Shown piece by piece: positions 1-10,900 of a stretch of 64,000 nucleotides of DNA (within the stretch, counting starts at the first letter, position 1; the number at the start of each line of letters is the position of its first letter). Source of the stretch: Agelas oroides (Eukaryota > Porifera > Demospongiae > Agelasida > Agelasidae); the NCBI GenBank assembly GCA_949130485.1, contig OX422190.1, positions 8,935,547 through 8,999,546 on the forward strand, in the 5' to 3' direction. The notes beneath the pieces are model-generated. The model saw nothing but the letters and a program-made list of their open reading frames with translations. It was not told where the DNA came from and ran no database searches. The position numbers and the translations under genes are program-made.

Positions 1-317
1 TGCAGTATATTTTCTAACAACCTACACTGAAGCTGATTGAATGAAAGTTGAAGATATAAGTCCTCTGTCTACACCTCCTCCAGGCGCCGGCTCTCAGCAT
101 CTTTGAGTTTCAATGAACAAAAGCTCTTTAGGTGAACGCTTTACTGAGCCAGTTCACCACAACTTGGGTGGGCAATTAGTGCTTTCGCGGCCGCTGTACA
201 TGTATACTTGCGACGTGTGGCGCTATCAACTGGACCAACATCTAGTCTCACGTATCCAGACTCTCGCAGGGAGGGAGAACTGCCCATATAAGACTTGTTC
301 CAACACCTACCCCAACT

Positions 318-371
318 TAGTCTCGCCGGCCAGACTCTCCTCCCCGTGTGAGAGTCTGGCCGGCGAGACTA
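318..371. mobile_element. TAGTCTCG hairpin MITE with 9-bp target duplication
   Basis: The arms run TAGTCTCGCCGGCC...GGCCGGCGAGACTA around a short loop. Identical 9-bp direct repeats ACCCCAACT flank it (309-317 and 372-380), which is direct evidence of insertion. It belongs to the hairpin family found throughout this window. Confidence 0.8.
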
Positions 372-450
372 ACCCCAACTGGGGTGGGCGATAAGTAGCT
401 GCGCACCACAGAGTTTACATTGCTTCGCGATAATTGCAGCTTGTCCAGTG

Positions 451-479
451 TGAGTGTACATAATCATTATGTACACTCA
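451..479. repeat. 29-bp perfect palindrome
   Basis: Two 14-bp arms around one base read TGAGTGTACATAAT, C, ATTATGTACACTCA. It lies one base before the 59-bp palindrome at 481-539. No target duplication is visible. Confidence 0.85.
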
Positions 480-480
480 T

Positions 481-539
481 ATAAGTCCCTTCACGGCCAC
501 AGCGTTTATGATAAACGCTGTGGCCGTGAAGGGACTTAT
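481..539. repeat. 59-bp perfect palindrome
   Basis: Two 29-bp arms around a single G are perfect reverse complements (left arm begins ATAAGTCCCTTCACGG). There are no flanking direct repeats, unlike the hairpin MITEs, so inverted duplication in place is as likely as insertion. Confidence 0.9.
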
Positions 540-770
540 CACCCACCCCAGGGGTGGCTGTTGGAACAAGTCTTGTATGGGCAATTCACCAGACTCTCCC
601 TCCATGCAAGAGTCTGGCGGCTACGCGAGACTGACCAACATCCACTACAGTATTGTATGTAGATTCTGCATGTACCTCCACAGAGAAAAAGAGCTTGCCT
701 CGACCTCTTTTGGATATATGAGAACGCGACGTTCAGTAGAACACTTAGCCGTTAGTGCTGTCAGTTTGTT

Positions 771-829
771 GGCCGTCACTATTCAGTGGACTGGACTTCT
801 GGACTGGACTACTGGACTCACGGAAACTG
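771..829 (+). repeat. Left arm of a 1.6-kb inverted-repeat pair
   Basis: The segment around ACTATTCAGTGGACTGGAC up to CACGGAAACTG is repeated in inverse orientation at 2343-2388. The left arm carries about 13 extra bases, an internal duplication of the TTCTGGACTGGA type. The pair encloses the piggyBac-type MITE at 1106-1982. Confidence 0.65.
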
Positions 830-937
830 CCTCTGGCAGGAAATGAACACAAATATATCGAGATTCAACAGCACCCTACAGGAAAGACGTAGTAATATTT
901 AGCGTCGCTCCCAGGCCTAATTCTTTCTCCACGTACA

Positions 938-988
938 TAGTCTCGCAGGCCAGACTCTCCGCACGTGAGAGTCTGGCCCGCGAGACTA
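938..988. mobile_element. TAGTCTCG hairpin element
   Basis: The arms TAGTCTCGCAGGCCAGACTC and GAGTCTGGCCCGCGAGACTA flank a short loop. It is clearly of the same family as 318-371, but no flanking target duplication is recognisable, so it may be old or rearranged. Confidence 0.65.
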
Positions 989-1105
989 TTCTCTGACAGT
1001 TCGATCATGGTGCAAGTGCGCGCTTTTGTTTTGTAGAAAGCGATCAAAAATTGGAGCCAGTAATTCTGGGAACGAGGCTAAGTAAAGTGAATAGCACTGA
1101 AGTGC

Positions 1106-1902
1106 TTAACCCTCGGCGCATAATATTAATGCAGAGTCACAGGACATCCCACAGATTCCCTACTCACTACAAATGCTCACTACATTAGGGAGGGGTTTGT
1201 TGGGGGAAGGTAAAGGGCTAGTAGGACAACTTGGGACACTGTTATCCTGTACGACTTTGTGTAGTCTCAGCTAGCTATCTAGTGTACCATCATACCGCAT
1301 GAATTTCCTTCGCCTACTTAGCTATACTCCCTGGTAATCCTGGATATGTACCATGCCTTACATACATATTGTAGCAGTATTGACCATGCCTGTACATACA
1401 TATTGTAGCAGTATTGAGCATGCATGTACATACATATTGTAGCAGTATTCAGCATGCATGTACATACATATTGTAGCAGTATTGACCATGCATGAACGAC
1501 CTTAATTGCGCGTGGGCGTACCCGAGACTCAGAACAGGAAAAAGAGCGAAGGTAGCGGCCAACTTATTACATGTATCTAGTTATCGGGGGTTGAATATCA
1601 TACACACCGAGCGTTGAACGTATAGTTGGTTGAACAACGCGCAAAACGTTGCCTTTCTGTTTTAGTCCTATTTTGATTACGTCATGCTTACGTAGAAAAA
1701 TGCGATACATATTCGCGTTCCGGGGGAGCCTGGGAACGAGGCTACAACTAGCGCTTGCCGTGGCAAACGAATCGCAGCATAACTCTTGAACGAAACGTTC
1801 TTGGCGAAATCGGCGAAATTTAAACACATCCTCGTTCGGTTTGAAGCCTATCTGCGTCCAAACTTCAGAGATTTAGCCGCCAGGTGAGCCAAGCTAGTTG
1901 TA

Positions 1903-1940
<38 letters not shown>

Positions 1941-1982
1941 GAAGTACTGTAACCCTCGCTGCGCATGCGCGCCGAGGGTTAA
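1106..1982. mobile_element. piggyBac-like MITE, copy A
   Basis: The element begins TTAACCCTCGGCGC and ends GCGCCGAGGGTTAA: inverted termini CCCTCGGCGC bounded by TTAA, the target site typical of piggyBac transposons. It contains a roughly 32-bp tandem repeat (GTAGCAGTATTGA type, about 1368-1490) and a (GACA)n run near the 3' end. There is no transposase, so it is non-autonomous. A near-identical copy B is at 17261-18170, but the 176-bp core (1148-1323) is inverted relative to copy B. Both copies also share 18 bp just outside the 5' TTAA, so the true 5' boundary is uncertain. Confidence 0.75.
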
Positions 1983-2342
1983 CTAGCCTAGAACCCAAGC
2001 TCTCCGTTTCAAAGACAAAATCCAGAACGGAAAATCTCGGTTCAAGGCTAACAACACCAAGTCAAGCGTGCTTAGGAAATGAAGTGGAAGAAGACAGCAG
2101 TAACGACAAGTAATGAACACCCAGCCACTCTAGCTTAGAATACCGCATCCTACACACACGCTCTCCACATGCAATTCATAGTGCGCATTCGCACTTGTTG
2201 GCGGGGTCGAGATGTAGCCACGCCCAGGTTCCCGTCCAGAAACGATAAAAGCTGGGTGGCTGGGTATCAAGTGTGCAACTACAACACTGCTACAAGTCTT
2301 GTGGCTGGGTGTCTTAGCTCTGTGCATAGTTTGCTGTTCGTT

Positions 2343-2388
2343 CAGTTTCCGTGAGTCCAGTAGTCCAGTCCACTGAATAGTGACGGCC
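2343..2388 (-). repeat. Right arm of a 1.6-kb inverted-repeat pair
   Basis: This is the inverse copy of 771-829 (begins CAGTTTCCGTGAGTCCAG). It lacks the short internal duplication of the left arm. Confidence 0.65.
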
Positions 2389-2474
2389 CAGTTTGGCCAT
2401 GTATCTATGGTTTGTTGTAAGTATGCAAGGATGTGAATAATTTATTGGCGACATTCTGTCTGCACTGTAACGTA

Positions 2475-2530
2475 TAGTCTCGTGCCCAGCCCCTCCCCGC
2501 ACGTGCGAGGAGGGGCTGGGCACGAGACTA
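2475..2530. mobile_element. TAGTCTCG hairpin MITE with 9-bp target duplication
   Basis: The arms TAGTCTCGTGCCCAGCCCC and GGGGCTGGGCACGAGACTA surround a short loop. Perfect 9-bp direct repeats TGTAACGTA occupy 2466-2474 and 2531-2539. This is one of the clearest insertions of the family. Confidence 0.88.
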
Positions 2531-2554
2531 TGTAACGTAACAATGCGGAGGGAC

Positions 2555-2618
2555 TAGCCTCGTTCCCAGGCCTTCGATCACCGCGTTAGCTGTGATTGAT
2601 GGCCTGGGAACGAGGCTA
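2555..2618. mobile_element. TAGCCTCG hairpin MITE with 9-bp target duplication
   Basis: The arms TAGCCTCGTTCCCAGGCC and GGCCTGGGAACGAGGCTA are perfect inverses. Perfect 9-bp direct repeats CGGAGGGAC flank it (2546-2554 and 2619-2627). The ends match the consensus from which most other copies in the window have diverged. Confidence 0.88.
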
Positions 2619-3094
2619 CGGAGGGACGTCACAGCACACGTTTGGTACTGGTACCGGTACAAAGTCTGTCTGATCTGGTACACGGTCACGTATGCGACAA
2701 CAAGGGACTCCCAGATTTACTTAGACTTGGAGGGAACTAAACGAATATGTGAGAGGATGTTTGTTTGTGTGTTCAATATAATTTGCCGACAGTGCAGTGT
2801 CCTGGCCTGGCGGGCGGGGCGCGGTAGTACAGTTTGTTGACGGGTTACCATGGTGACTGGTGGGCTTTATTTAGAACACTCACCTTCCGTATAATAGTAA
2901 TCGGACGTGATACAGTCCCATTACACCTTTTTTCTGTACTGATTCAATACCACAATAGCATCAGAAACAGTATCAGACCCTTCCTGTATCAGACCAGTAT
3001 GAGATAGCGAGGCTTTTGGCTGTTCATGTAGAGCTGCATGAAAATCCTGTTTCAGTGTTTCATACGCTCATAATCACCTACAATCACAAACTTG

Positions 3095-3155
3095 ACTGAT
3101 AAGCACTTGCTTACATTTAAATGTAAGCATTAAATGTAAGCAAGTACTTATCAGT
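3095..3155. repeat. Near-perfect 61-bp palindrome
   Basis: The arms ACTGATAAGCACTTGCTTAC and GTAAGCAAGTACTTATCAGT have one mismatch. The centre is AT-rich and partly duplicated (TTAAATGTAAGC). Confidence 0.8.
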
Positions 3156-3269
3156 AAAAGTTGAAACAGTAAAAGTTGGTAGATGGCTCAGGTAAGGTGT
3201 ATTTTAATTGAAAGTGAAAGTGTTCTAGCTAAGTAAACTGTAACTATAGTTAAATACTGGCGACTATCC

Positions 3270-3337
3270 TTGTACTAGAGTAATGAGAGTAATACTTGTA
3301 ACCGGTTACAAGTATTACTCTCATTACTCTAGTACAA
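3270..3337. repeat. 68-bp perfect palindrome
   Basis: Two 34-bp arms with no spacer are perfect reverse complements. The left arm begins TTGTACTAGAGTAATG and the centre is AACCGGTT. It ends about 90 bp before the predicted IFT74 start codon, so it lies in the presumed promoter or 5' UTR. No target duplication is seen. Confidence 0.92.
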
Positions 3338-3425
3338 TGGCCATGGTGATGGTAATACTGGTAAGCTAGTGATAAGGTAATACTAGCAAGCATGGTAGTA
3401 GTGATAAGGTAATACTGCTCTCAGT

Positions 3426-6400
3426 ATGGGAGGACGCAAGGGGCCCGGGAAGAGGGGAGCAACATGGTAGGGACTAAACCCCTTGCTTCACTTCTCCCCT
3501 CCTCCCTTCTCCCCTCCTCCTCCCTTCCCTCTCCCTCCCCTCCTCCCCCTCCCCCTTCTCCCCTCCTCCTCTCCCCTCTCCTTCTTCCCCATTTCCCCTC
3601 TCTTGCTTTCTCCCTTGATCCTCCTGGTAAGTATAGGTCTGGTATGACACAGCCAGGAGCCGCTCGGAGACCTCCAACTGGGATGAGGGGCAGGGTACCA
3701 ACGGGAGGTAGACCACCGTACAGAATGCCAACAGGTCAGAAGGTCATCCAAGTGAAGTATACATTCATGGCTTCCATTTTTCATGATGGGATCTTTTGTT
3801 TAATGGTTTAATGTACTACATGTACCTAGTATGAGGGGCCCTGTTTTCAGTGTACAATATACATGTATATTACATAACTACAGTATTAAGAGGTAGATTC
3901 CTTACATGTATGTGGTTCACTCTAGGTGTTCCAAAAGTATCAAATCTCTTAATTTGGGATCAGTAGCTATGTGGTTTAGGGGCAGTGATTAGGTTTAGAT
4001 CAGGGTGCACATTGGCAATATATTAGTTGCTTCTCACTGTGGTTGCTAATGTAATTGCTCTATTTAAGTGAATTCTATTTTCTCATACTGCATGACAAAC
4101 TTCACCACACACTGTACATGAAAAATGCTCTGCACACGCCATCTCTCCTGTTCTGCACTCAAAGGATCTGGAGTGGTAAGTATCATGGTGTTAAAATGTG
4201 TCCAGCCACAATGTACAAGTATATGTAGTGTCGTTCCCACTTCCCAACCCCCTCCCCAGTTTGTCGCATACTGTAAAAGTTTGTACAAGCACATGACATG
4301 TACATGTATACATGAACAATCAATGAACCACACCTCCCTAAAAAAAGGCCTGGATGTTATGCAAAGTCACCCACTGCGGAGGACGCGTTTTGGCCAATAC
4401 CAGGCCTCATCAGCTGGGTTGGGATGACTGGGAGATGGAGACTGCTATCTCATGCACAAAATACAGTCAGGTGACTGGCATTATCCAAAAGTTCAGTAGA
4501 AGCTCTTCGAAGGCATCTTCTCTTCATGCAGCTGTCAGATGAGCTGTGACTAATTACTATCTCTATTCCCATACACTGTACTTTACTGCAGTGTACTACA
4601 TGTAGCTCTATTCCACATGTGGAAAACCACATGCGTTAATTGTCACATTCCACCACACTTTACCACAAATGTATTTGAGATCCTTGTGGTGTATAGATTA
4701 CATCTCACCTGCTTAATGTGTGGTTGCTATTATTCTCCTAGATGCCTGGTACATCAGCTAGACCAGGGTCCAGAGGGGGACTGCAGGGAGTTGGAGGTAT
4801 GGATTTGTAAATTGATCAGGGGAGGGGGATATGTTGCCATCATCATCAACCCAACCTTGATTCAAGTGGGAGAGAGAGAGGAGGGTGGGGGGGGGATGAA
4901 GGGGAGATATGAGAGGAGGAGAACTGGGGTGTGGGGAGGGAAGAGGGGGTGAAGGGGACAGGAAAAAATATGCACTTTGTGAAATGAAACAACTGTGCTC
5001 CTCTCCTCCCTCCTCTCCTCCTCTCCTCCTCTCCTCCCTCCTCTCCTCCTCTCCTCCTCTCCTCCTCTCCTCTCCTCCTCTCCTCCTCTCCTCCCTCCTC
5101 TCCTCCTCTCCTCTCCTCCTACCTGTAGCTCGACTTATTCCCCTGTCTCTACTATCCCTCTATCCTCTCCTCCCTTCCCCCCACCTACCTTGCAATCACT
5201 ATAGCTCCATTTATTCCCTTGTCTCTGCAGCTCTTGGTTCTCAGATCAAGGTGGCAGACCGACCAGTGACCCAGCAGGGGCTTGGAGGCATGAAGACTGG
5301 AGCCAGGGGTAGGAACAATTCTTTTTCTCCTCTCATCTTTGTGTATATTCTATGCTTGAAGTAGTCTCATTCTCGGACCACTACTACTGTTGGGAGACAG
5401 CCTGGGAATTGTTAGTTCAGTGTGTGTGTATTGTCCCTTCTTGTGCAGGTCCGATGCGGCAAGTGCAGGACAGGTCCTATTTTCTCGGCATGTTGCGGTG
5501 AGTCATTCTAGCCATAAAGTTGCCTAAAGCAGCACAGAAGACAGTTGAACACAAAAGTGTGTGGTAAATAAATTTGAGGACATTTACCCCTGGTACATGT
5601 ACTGGGCAAGAGCACATTAGAACAGGCAGCTTGAGTAAGAGCGTGTAACTCGGTGAAATTACAAACCGGTTGGAATTTACCACCAGTACTAAAAATAGTA
5701 ACTGCACATAGACATAAGCCATTGTTGCTAAGCACGTGACTGGGTGCTCTATTTTTGGTACGGTTCAATAATTTTGACTTGACTATGGACTTCTATTGGA
5801 GTTACATGCTCTTACTCAAGCCATCTGTTCTATTATGCGCTCTTGGTATATACCCGAATTAGGCCTTGATAGATTGTGCTCACATTTCAACCATTATTCT
5901 CTATTTATTGTACTGGGTCAAGAGCGCATAAGAACGGGCGGCTAGAGTAAGAGCGTGTAACTACGTAAAATTCGAAACCGGGCGGAATTTACCGCCAGTA
6001 CTAAAAATAGTAACACGCACTGCGCACGCTGCATTGACATAAGCCCTTATGCATTGTTGCTAAGCGCACACGTGACCGGATGTTCTATTTTTAGTACGGT
6101 TCAATAATTTTGCCCGGACTACGGGCTTCTATTGGAGTTACACGCTCTTACTCTAGCCGCCCGTTCTTATGCGCTCTTGGTATATACCCAAATAAAGTGC
6201 ATAATTCTATTTAGTTCAATCCCACCATTGCACAGGGGTAAGATCCAGGAGCTCAACACAGAGATACTGAAGATGACGAGGGAAATAGACACGTACAACC
6301 AGGAGAGCGCCACCTACCTTGCCTTTGAGAAAAAGTGAGCTGAGTCTTGGTGTATAGACTAGCCTACTAGACTCCCTTATGTCATTTGCTGTACTGAAAA

Positions 6401-6869
6401 ACGGGCCTGGGAATGAGACTAGTTATAGAGAGGACTCTCTTGTAAAGACAATTGTGGTGCTGATTTGATGGGGATTTTGGTAGCCATGACAACTAAACAA
6501 CTAAATTACAACTAAATTCTAATGAAATTACACACATGTCTTAAAGGTGGAAGTCTTGAGCCTTACAATTGGAATGAGTCCTCGCATGATACCCACGTTT
6601 TTGTGATAGTCAGATATGTTAGCGTATTACACAAGTTATTGTCACACATACACATACATGTGTATCCATACGTATAGAGGGGAGGGAGGGACATCTATCA
6701 CAAAAGCGTGTGCAAGGACTCACTGAGAGAGACAGTCCAAAAATCGGTATACTAAAGTATACATAATTATGTGCATACATACATATAGAGAAGGGGGAGA
6801 GGAGAGGGAGGGAGGTAAGAACGGATTCACATATTCAGAGTTTGCTGAAGAACCATGCCCCCCCCCCCC

Positions 6870-6906
<37 letters not shown>

Positions 6907-7880
6907 GTGTATAGGGCTGAGGTTTTGGCTGCTGAGATAAAGGAGCTGCAAGGAGAGATGGCAGACTATAACACGGTTCGTCTTGGTTCTGTTGAGAGAT
7001 GTTTGTATGAATAATATAGCTATCTGATAAGAGAGTGTACAGTATGATGGTCGGCTGTTATTGTGAACTTCACACTACGCACAATATCTTTGATCCTCTT
7101 TAGCTGATGGACAAGCTGAACACAGACACAGAGTTGGCAGCAGTGATGGCAGACTGTGCTGCAGTAAGTTTGATAGTTTACACCTGCCACCTCAGAGTGG
7201 TTCGGTATCACTTGTAAGCTCTTTCAGTGCCACCCTTCCATTCCTCCCCTCCTTCTCCCTCCCTTCCCCTCTCCTCCCTCCCTCCCTCCTCCACCCTTCC
7301 ATTCCTCCCCTCCCTCCTCCACCCTCCCCCTCTCCTCCCTCCCTCCCTCCTCCTCCCTTCCCCTCTCCTTCTTCCTCCCCTCCTTCTTCCTCCCCTCCTT
7401 CTTCCTCCCCTCCTTCTTCCTCCCTTCCCCTCTCCTTCTTCCTCCCTCCCTCCTCCTCCCTTCCCCTCTCCTTTCTCCCTCCCTCCTCCCTCTCCCTCCC
7501 TCCTCCACCCTTACTAAACAGCTTCAGATGCAGAATGAGATGGAAAGGAGAAACATTGATGCCACATTTGCAGAGAGGCAAGAGTAAGTTGCTTCTCTCT
7601 TCGCTTCTCCCTCCTCTTACCCCCTCCTTCAGTCTCTTCGCTTCTCCCTCCTCTTACTCCCTCCTTCAGTCTCTTCTCCATACACTTTATCCTCCTCCCT
7701 CTTCTCCCTTCTTCCCCTTTTCCACTCTCCTCCCTCCCTCCTCCCTTACTCCTCCCCTCTCCTCCCCTCTCCTCCCCTCACACTAAAGGAAAGAACTGGA
7801 GGCTCAACAGTTGGAGGAAGAAATAGAACAAGAGAAAAGAACTGCTGAAAATATTGTCACTGGAATGGTAAGGGAAGGTG

Positions 7881-7928
<48 letters not shown>

Positions 7929-10900
7929 ATGGGTGGAAGGGGGAAGAGTGTGAATGATGGTTGCAACAGAGGATAGAATCAGCTGTCGTCCAGAACTGCC
8001 CATACAATCTTTAGCTAGATCAACATGAAATGACTCGAGAACCAGTAGACAAACTGTGGCACGCAGATAGCACAGAATTTACATAGACTATACGGTGTAT
8101 AGTCATTATGTGCAGTTGACAATGTGTGTTAACATTTCCACAGGAGCCTGAGATGTTGGAAAGGTACCAGGATTTGAAGACAGAGAATGCCAGGATTGAA
8201 AAGGTGAGGAGCCACTATATGGGAGATTTAATGTTCTCCTGTTATAGCCTTTGCTTCCCTGGCCTCCCTCTTCCTGTCCCTCATTTTCTTCTCATTCCTC
8301 CCTCCTTCCTCTTCCTCTTCCTCCTTTCTTCTCTTCTCCCACCTCTCTCCCATCTCTCTCCTACCTCTCTCCCACCCCTCTTGTTTCTCACACACACCAT
8401 GCCATGTAGGATCTTGAGGAGAAGCAAGATGCACTAGACAAACTCACTGCCAAAGTCCAGACCCTGGAGGAGGAGGTGGCTGGATCAGAAATCAAACAAG
8501 AGGTGAGGGTGTGTGAAGGTAGGGAATGGAGGGGAAGCAAGGAAAGAGAGGAAGGAAGGGAGGAGGAGGGGGGAGGGGGTTGCTGGTTCTAAAATTGAAC
8601 AGGTGAAGGTGATGAAGTGTACCAATGCATGTACACATATACATGTATGGATGTGATGGCCTTATTTTCACCCCCCCCCCCCCCCCCCCCCCCCCCCCAC
8701 ACACACACACATACTAGGCATTCCGTCTCCACCAGCAGTTGTCAGAAGCCGTAAACAAGCGTGATGAGTGGCGAGAGAAGGACAAGGAGACTCCACAAGA
8801 GGAGAGGGAGAGACTACTGAAGCAGGTGAAGGCCGACAATCACGAGATTGCATCCATTGAAAAGAGGTATGCAGCTGTCAGTTCAAACAGTCACCAGGTT
8901 TGTATCTTACATCCATGAGTTCTTCCTCCTCCTTCTCCCCACTCTATCTTCCTCCCATCCTTCCTCCCTCCCTCCCTCCCTCCCTATCCCCCTCCCTCCT
9001 TCCCTCCAGGACTTCAGAGCTACAGGAACGTCTAGCTACCGTGCAGGAACACAATCGACAGGCAGACAATGATCTTGAGGAACTCCAGGGAGAGAGAAGC
9101 TCAAAATATCGTGAACTCAAAAAGCGGGAGGAAGCTATGAATGGTATATTAACATAACGTATACCTGTCGGACATGTACTTTATCACTTTGAGCCTTATC
9201 AGTAAAACCTGAGCCTTAAAAATGTTCCACATCAGCTTCGGTACAAGCACTACAAGTAGTAAAAGCTGAAGTGGAGGCCTGGGAACAGAACCACATATGG
9301 ATATGTACACTAGCATCAGTCTAGCACATACCTACATGACCCACCTGTATAATGTAGCTAAGTTAGCCCCACCCACCTTTTCATTGCTTGTGGTACAGTT
9401 TTGCATACTGCAAGTGACAAACAGTGGGCAGGGACTTTAGGCACTTATGGATACTTCTATTTATTCATTTTTTTGTTAAGCATCTGTTCTCTCTCTCTCT
9501 CTCTGTTACCTCAGAGTTTCTGGAATCATTTGAAGATAGCAAAGCTACTGAACATGTGAGTGTACAACTTGAGGGCAGCTTGATCTCATGTTCCTTCATC
9601 AACTGCTTGATCCTACATCAGTTGCTACAAATTGCCTCATACCAAGGCCTGGCTAATAGCAGCTTCATCTTATGCCACCTCAGATACCTCATGCCCCCTC
9701 AGATACCTCATGCCCAGGGCTAAACACCATGGTCTACGGTCCATATAGCCTTGTGGTGGTGGCCTGACTTTGAACACATGTATGTATTTTTGCATGTAGT
9801 GAAAGTATCCAGACCATATACCCTACATGTATGTACTCATGTTACTTGTGAAATTTCCCACAATGTGGTATTTCGGCAAGGAAGGTCAGATTGTGAAAAT
9901 ATCAGTCTGGGAATGAGACTAGTCTTGTGGTAGCCTGGGTATGTGGCTTTCTACACGTACCTTGTAGCCTCGTTCCCAGGCCATTCCTGCCTCCAGTTTT
10001 TGATCGCTTGCCGTATGCAAAACGGAGGGGGGAGGCCTGGGAGATAGAGTCACATGCGTGACGTGAGGTACATTGTAGACGTGAGGGGGCGGTGCCCAAT
10101 CGTTGTAACTCTCAAACTTTGCGATGATCAGCCTCGAGTCTACGGAACAGCGAGCTGTATTGACACTGTCTTTCAAACGTTACCGTCTGAAGTTCTTGGA
10201 CAAGATATTATGAATAGAACCTCGAGATTCTTCGTCGGGCACCACCCCCCGTCTACCCTCATGTCTACCTGACGTCACGCACATCACTCTTTCTCCCAGG
10301 CCTTACCCCTCCGTTTTTGCATACTGCAAGCGATCAAAAACTGGAGGCGGGAACGGCCTGTGAACAAGGCTAGCTCCTTTGCAGTGTGTCACTCTGTGTG
10401 TGTGTATGTGTGCAGGAGAGGATTCAGAACCTGGAGGCGAATGTAGTGACAATTCTGGAACACATCAGCCAGGTAACAGTAGACAAACTATTTCGTCTCA
10501 TGGCTTTTGAACTTTAACTGGGCTGGTGGTCATAACTCACGTCTTTTAAACTTCATCTCATTGACCATAACAGTTTTCCTTCCCTGTACATTGAAACCAC
10601 AATACAAGTAGTGTATGTATTTTCATAAGAACCTGTACAATCTTGTATAGCAGTGCAACTGAATAGTACATGTAGTTAGCCCAGGAGATCTATAGGTACT
10701 TTTTGCTTAGGAGTATCCACATCTCTTTCACCCTTCAGAGTATGGTTCAGTCCCAGCAACTGCCAAGCACAGGACAGTTTGAAGAGATGCAGGTACGTAC
10801 AACTGTATGGCAAGTCCACTGTGAAGGGTTCTTCAATTCTCACTATAGTGATGTAGCTTTGGATCATACCACACGAGGTTAACGGAGATTAAACTTCATG

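Larger units (their letters stand above)
230..650. repeat. Imperfect foldback element with nested hairpins
   Basis: Sequence at about 230-310 (CCAACAT, AGACTCTCGCAGGGAGGGAG, AAGACTTGTTCCAACA) recurs as an imperfect reverse complement at about 545-650. Between the arms are a 54-bp hairpin with its own target duplication (318-371) and two perfect palindromes (451-479, 481-539). It resembles a foldback MITE invaded by smaller inverted-repeat elements. The outer limits are uncertain. Confidence 0.55.
1..3425. other. Gene-poor, repeat-rich left flank
   Basis: I find no convincing gene here. The stretch holds nested hairpin elements (about 113-700, 938-988, 2475-2530, 2555-2618), a piggyBac-type MITE (1106-1982), an inverted-repeat pair (771-829 against 2343-2388) and long palindromes (451-539, 3095-3155, 3270-3337). 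The open frames present lie across repeats and show no domain. The last few hundred bases presumably contain the IFT74 promoter, but no recognisable core promoter element stands out. Confidence 0.7.

Noticed and set aside
1567-1827. 86-codon minus-strand frame, with a relative at 17820-18023
   Set aside because: It lies inside the piggyBac-like MITE in both copies, differs in length because of the nested insertion, and shows no domain.
7192-7581. Gly/Glu/Arg-rich and Pro/Ser/Leu-rich frames
   Set aside because: They are translations of CT-rich intron tracts. The same applies to 3474-3784, 4909-5364, 21594-22001 (minus strand) and 61367-61708.
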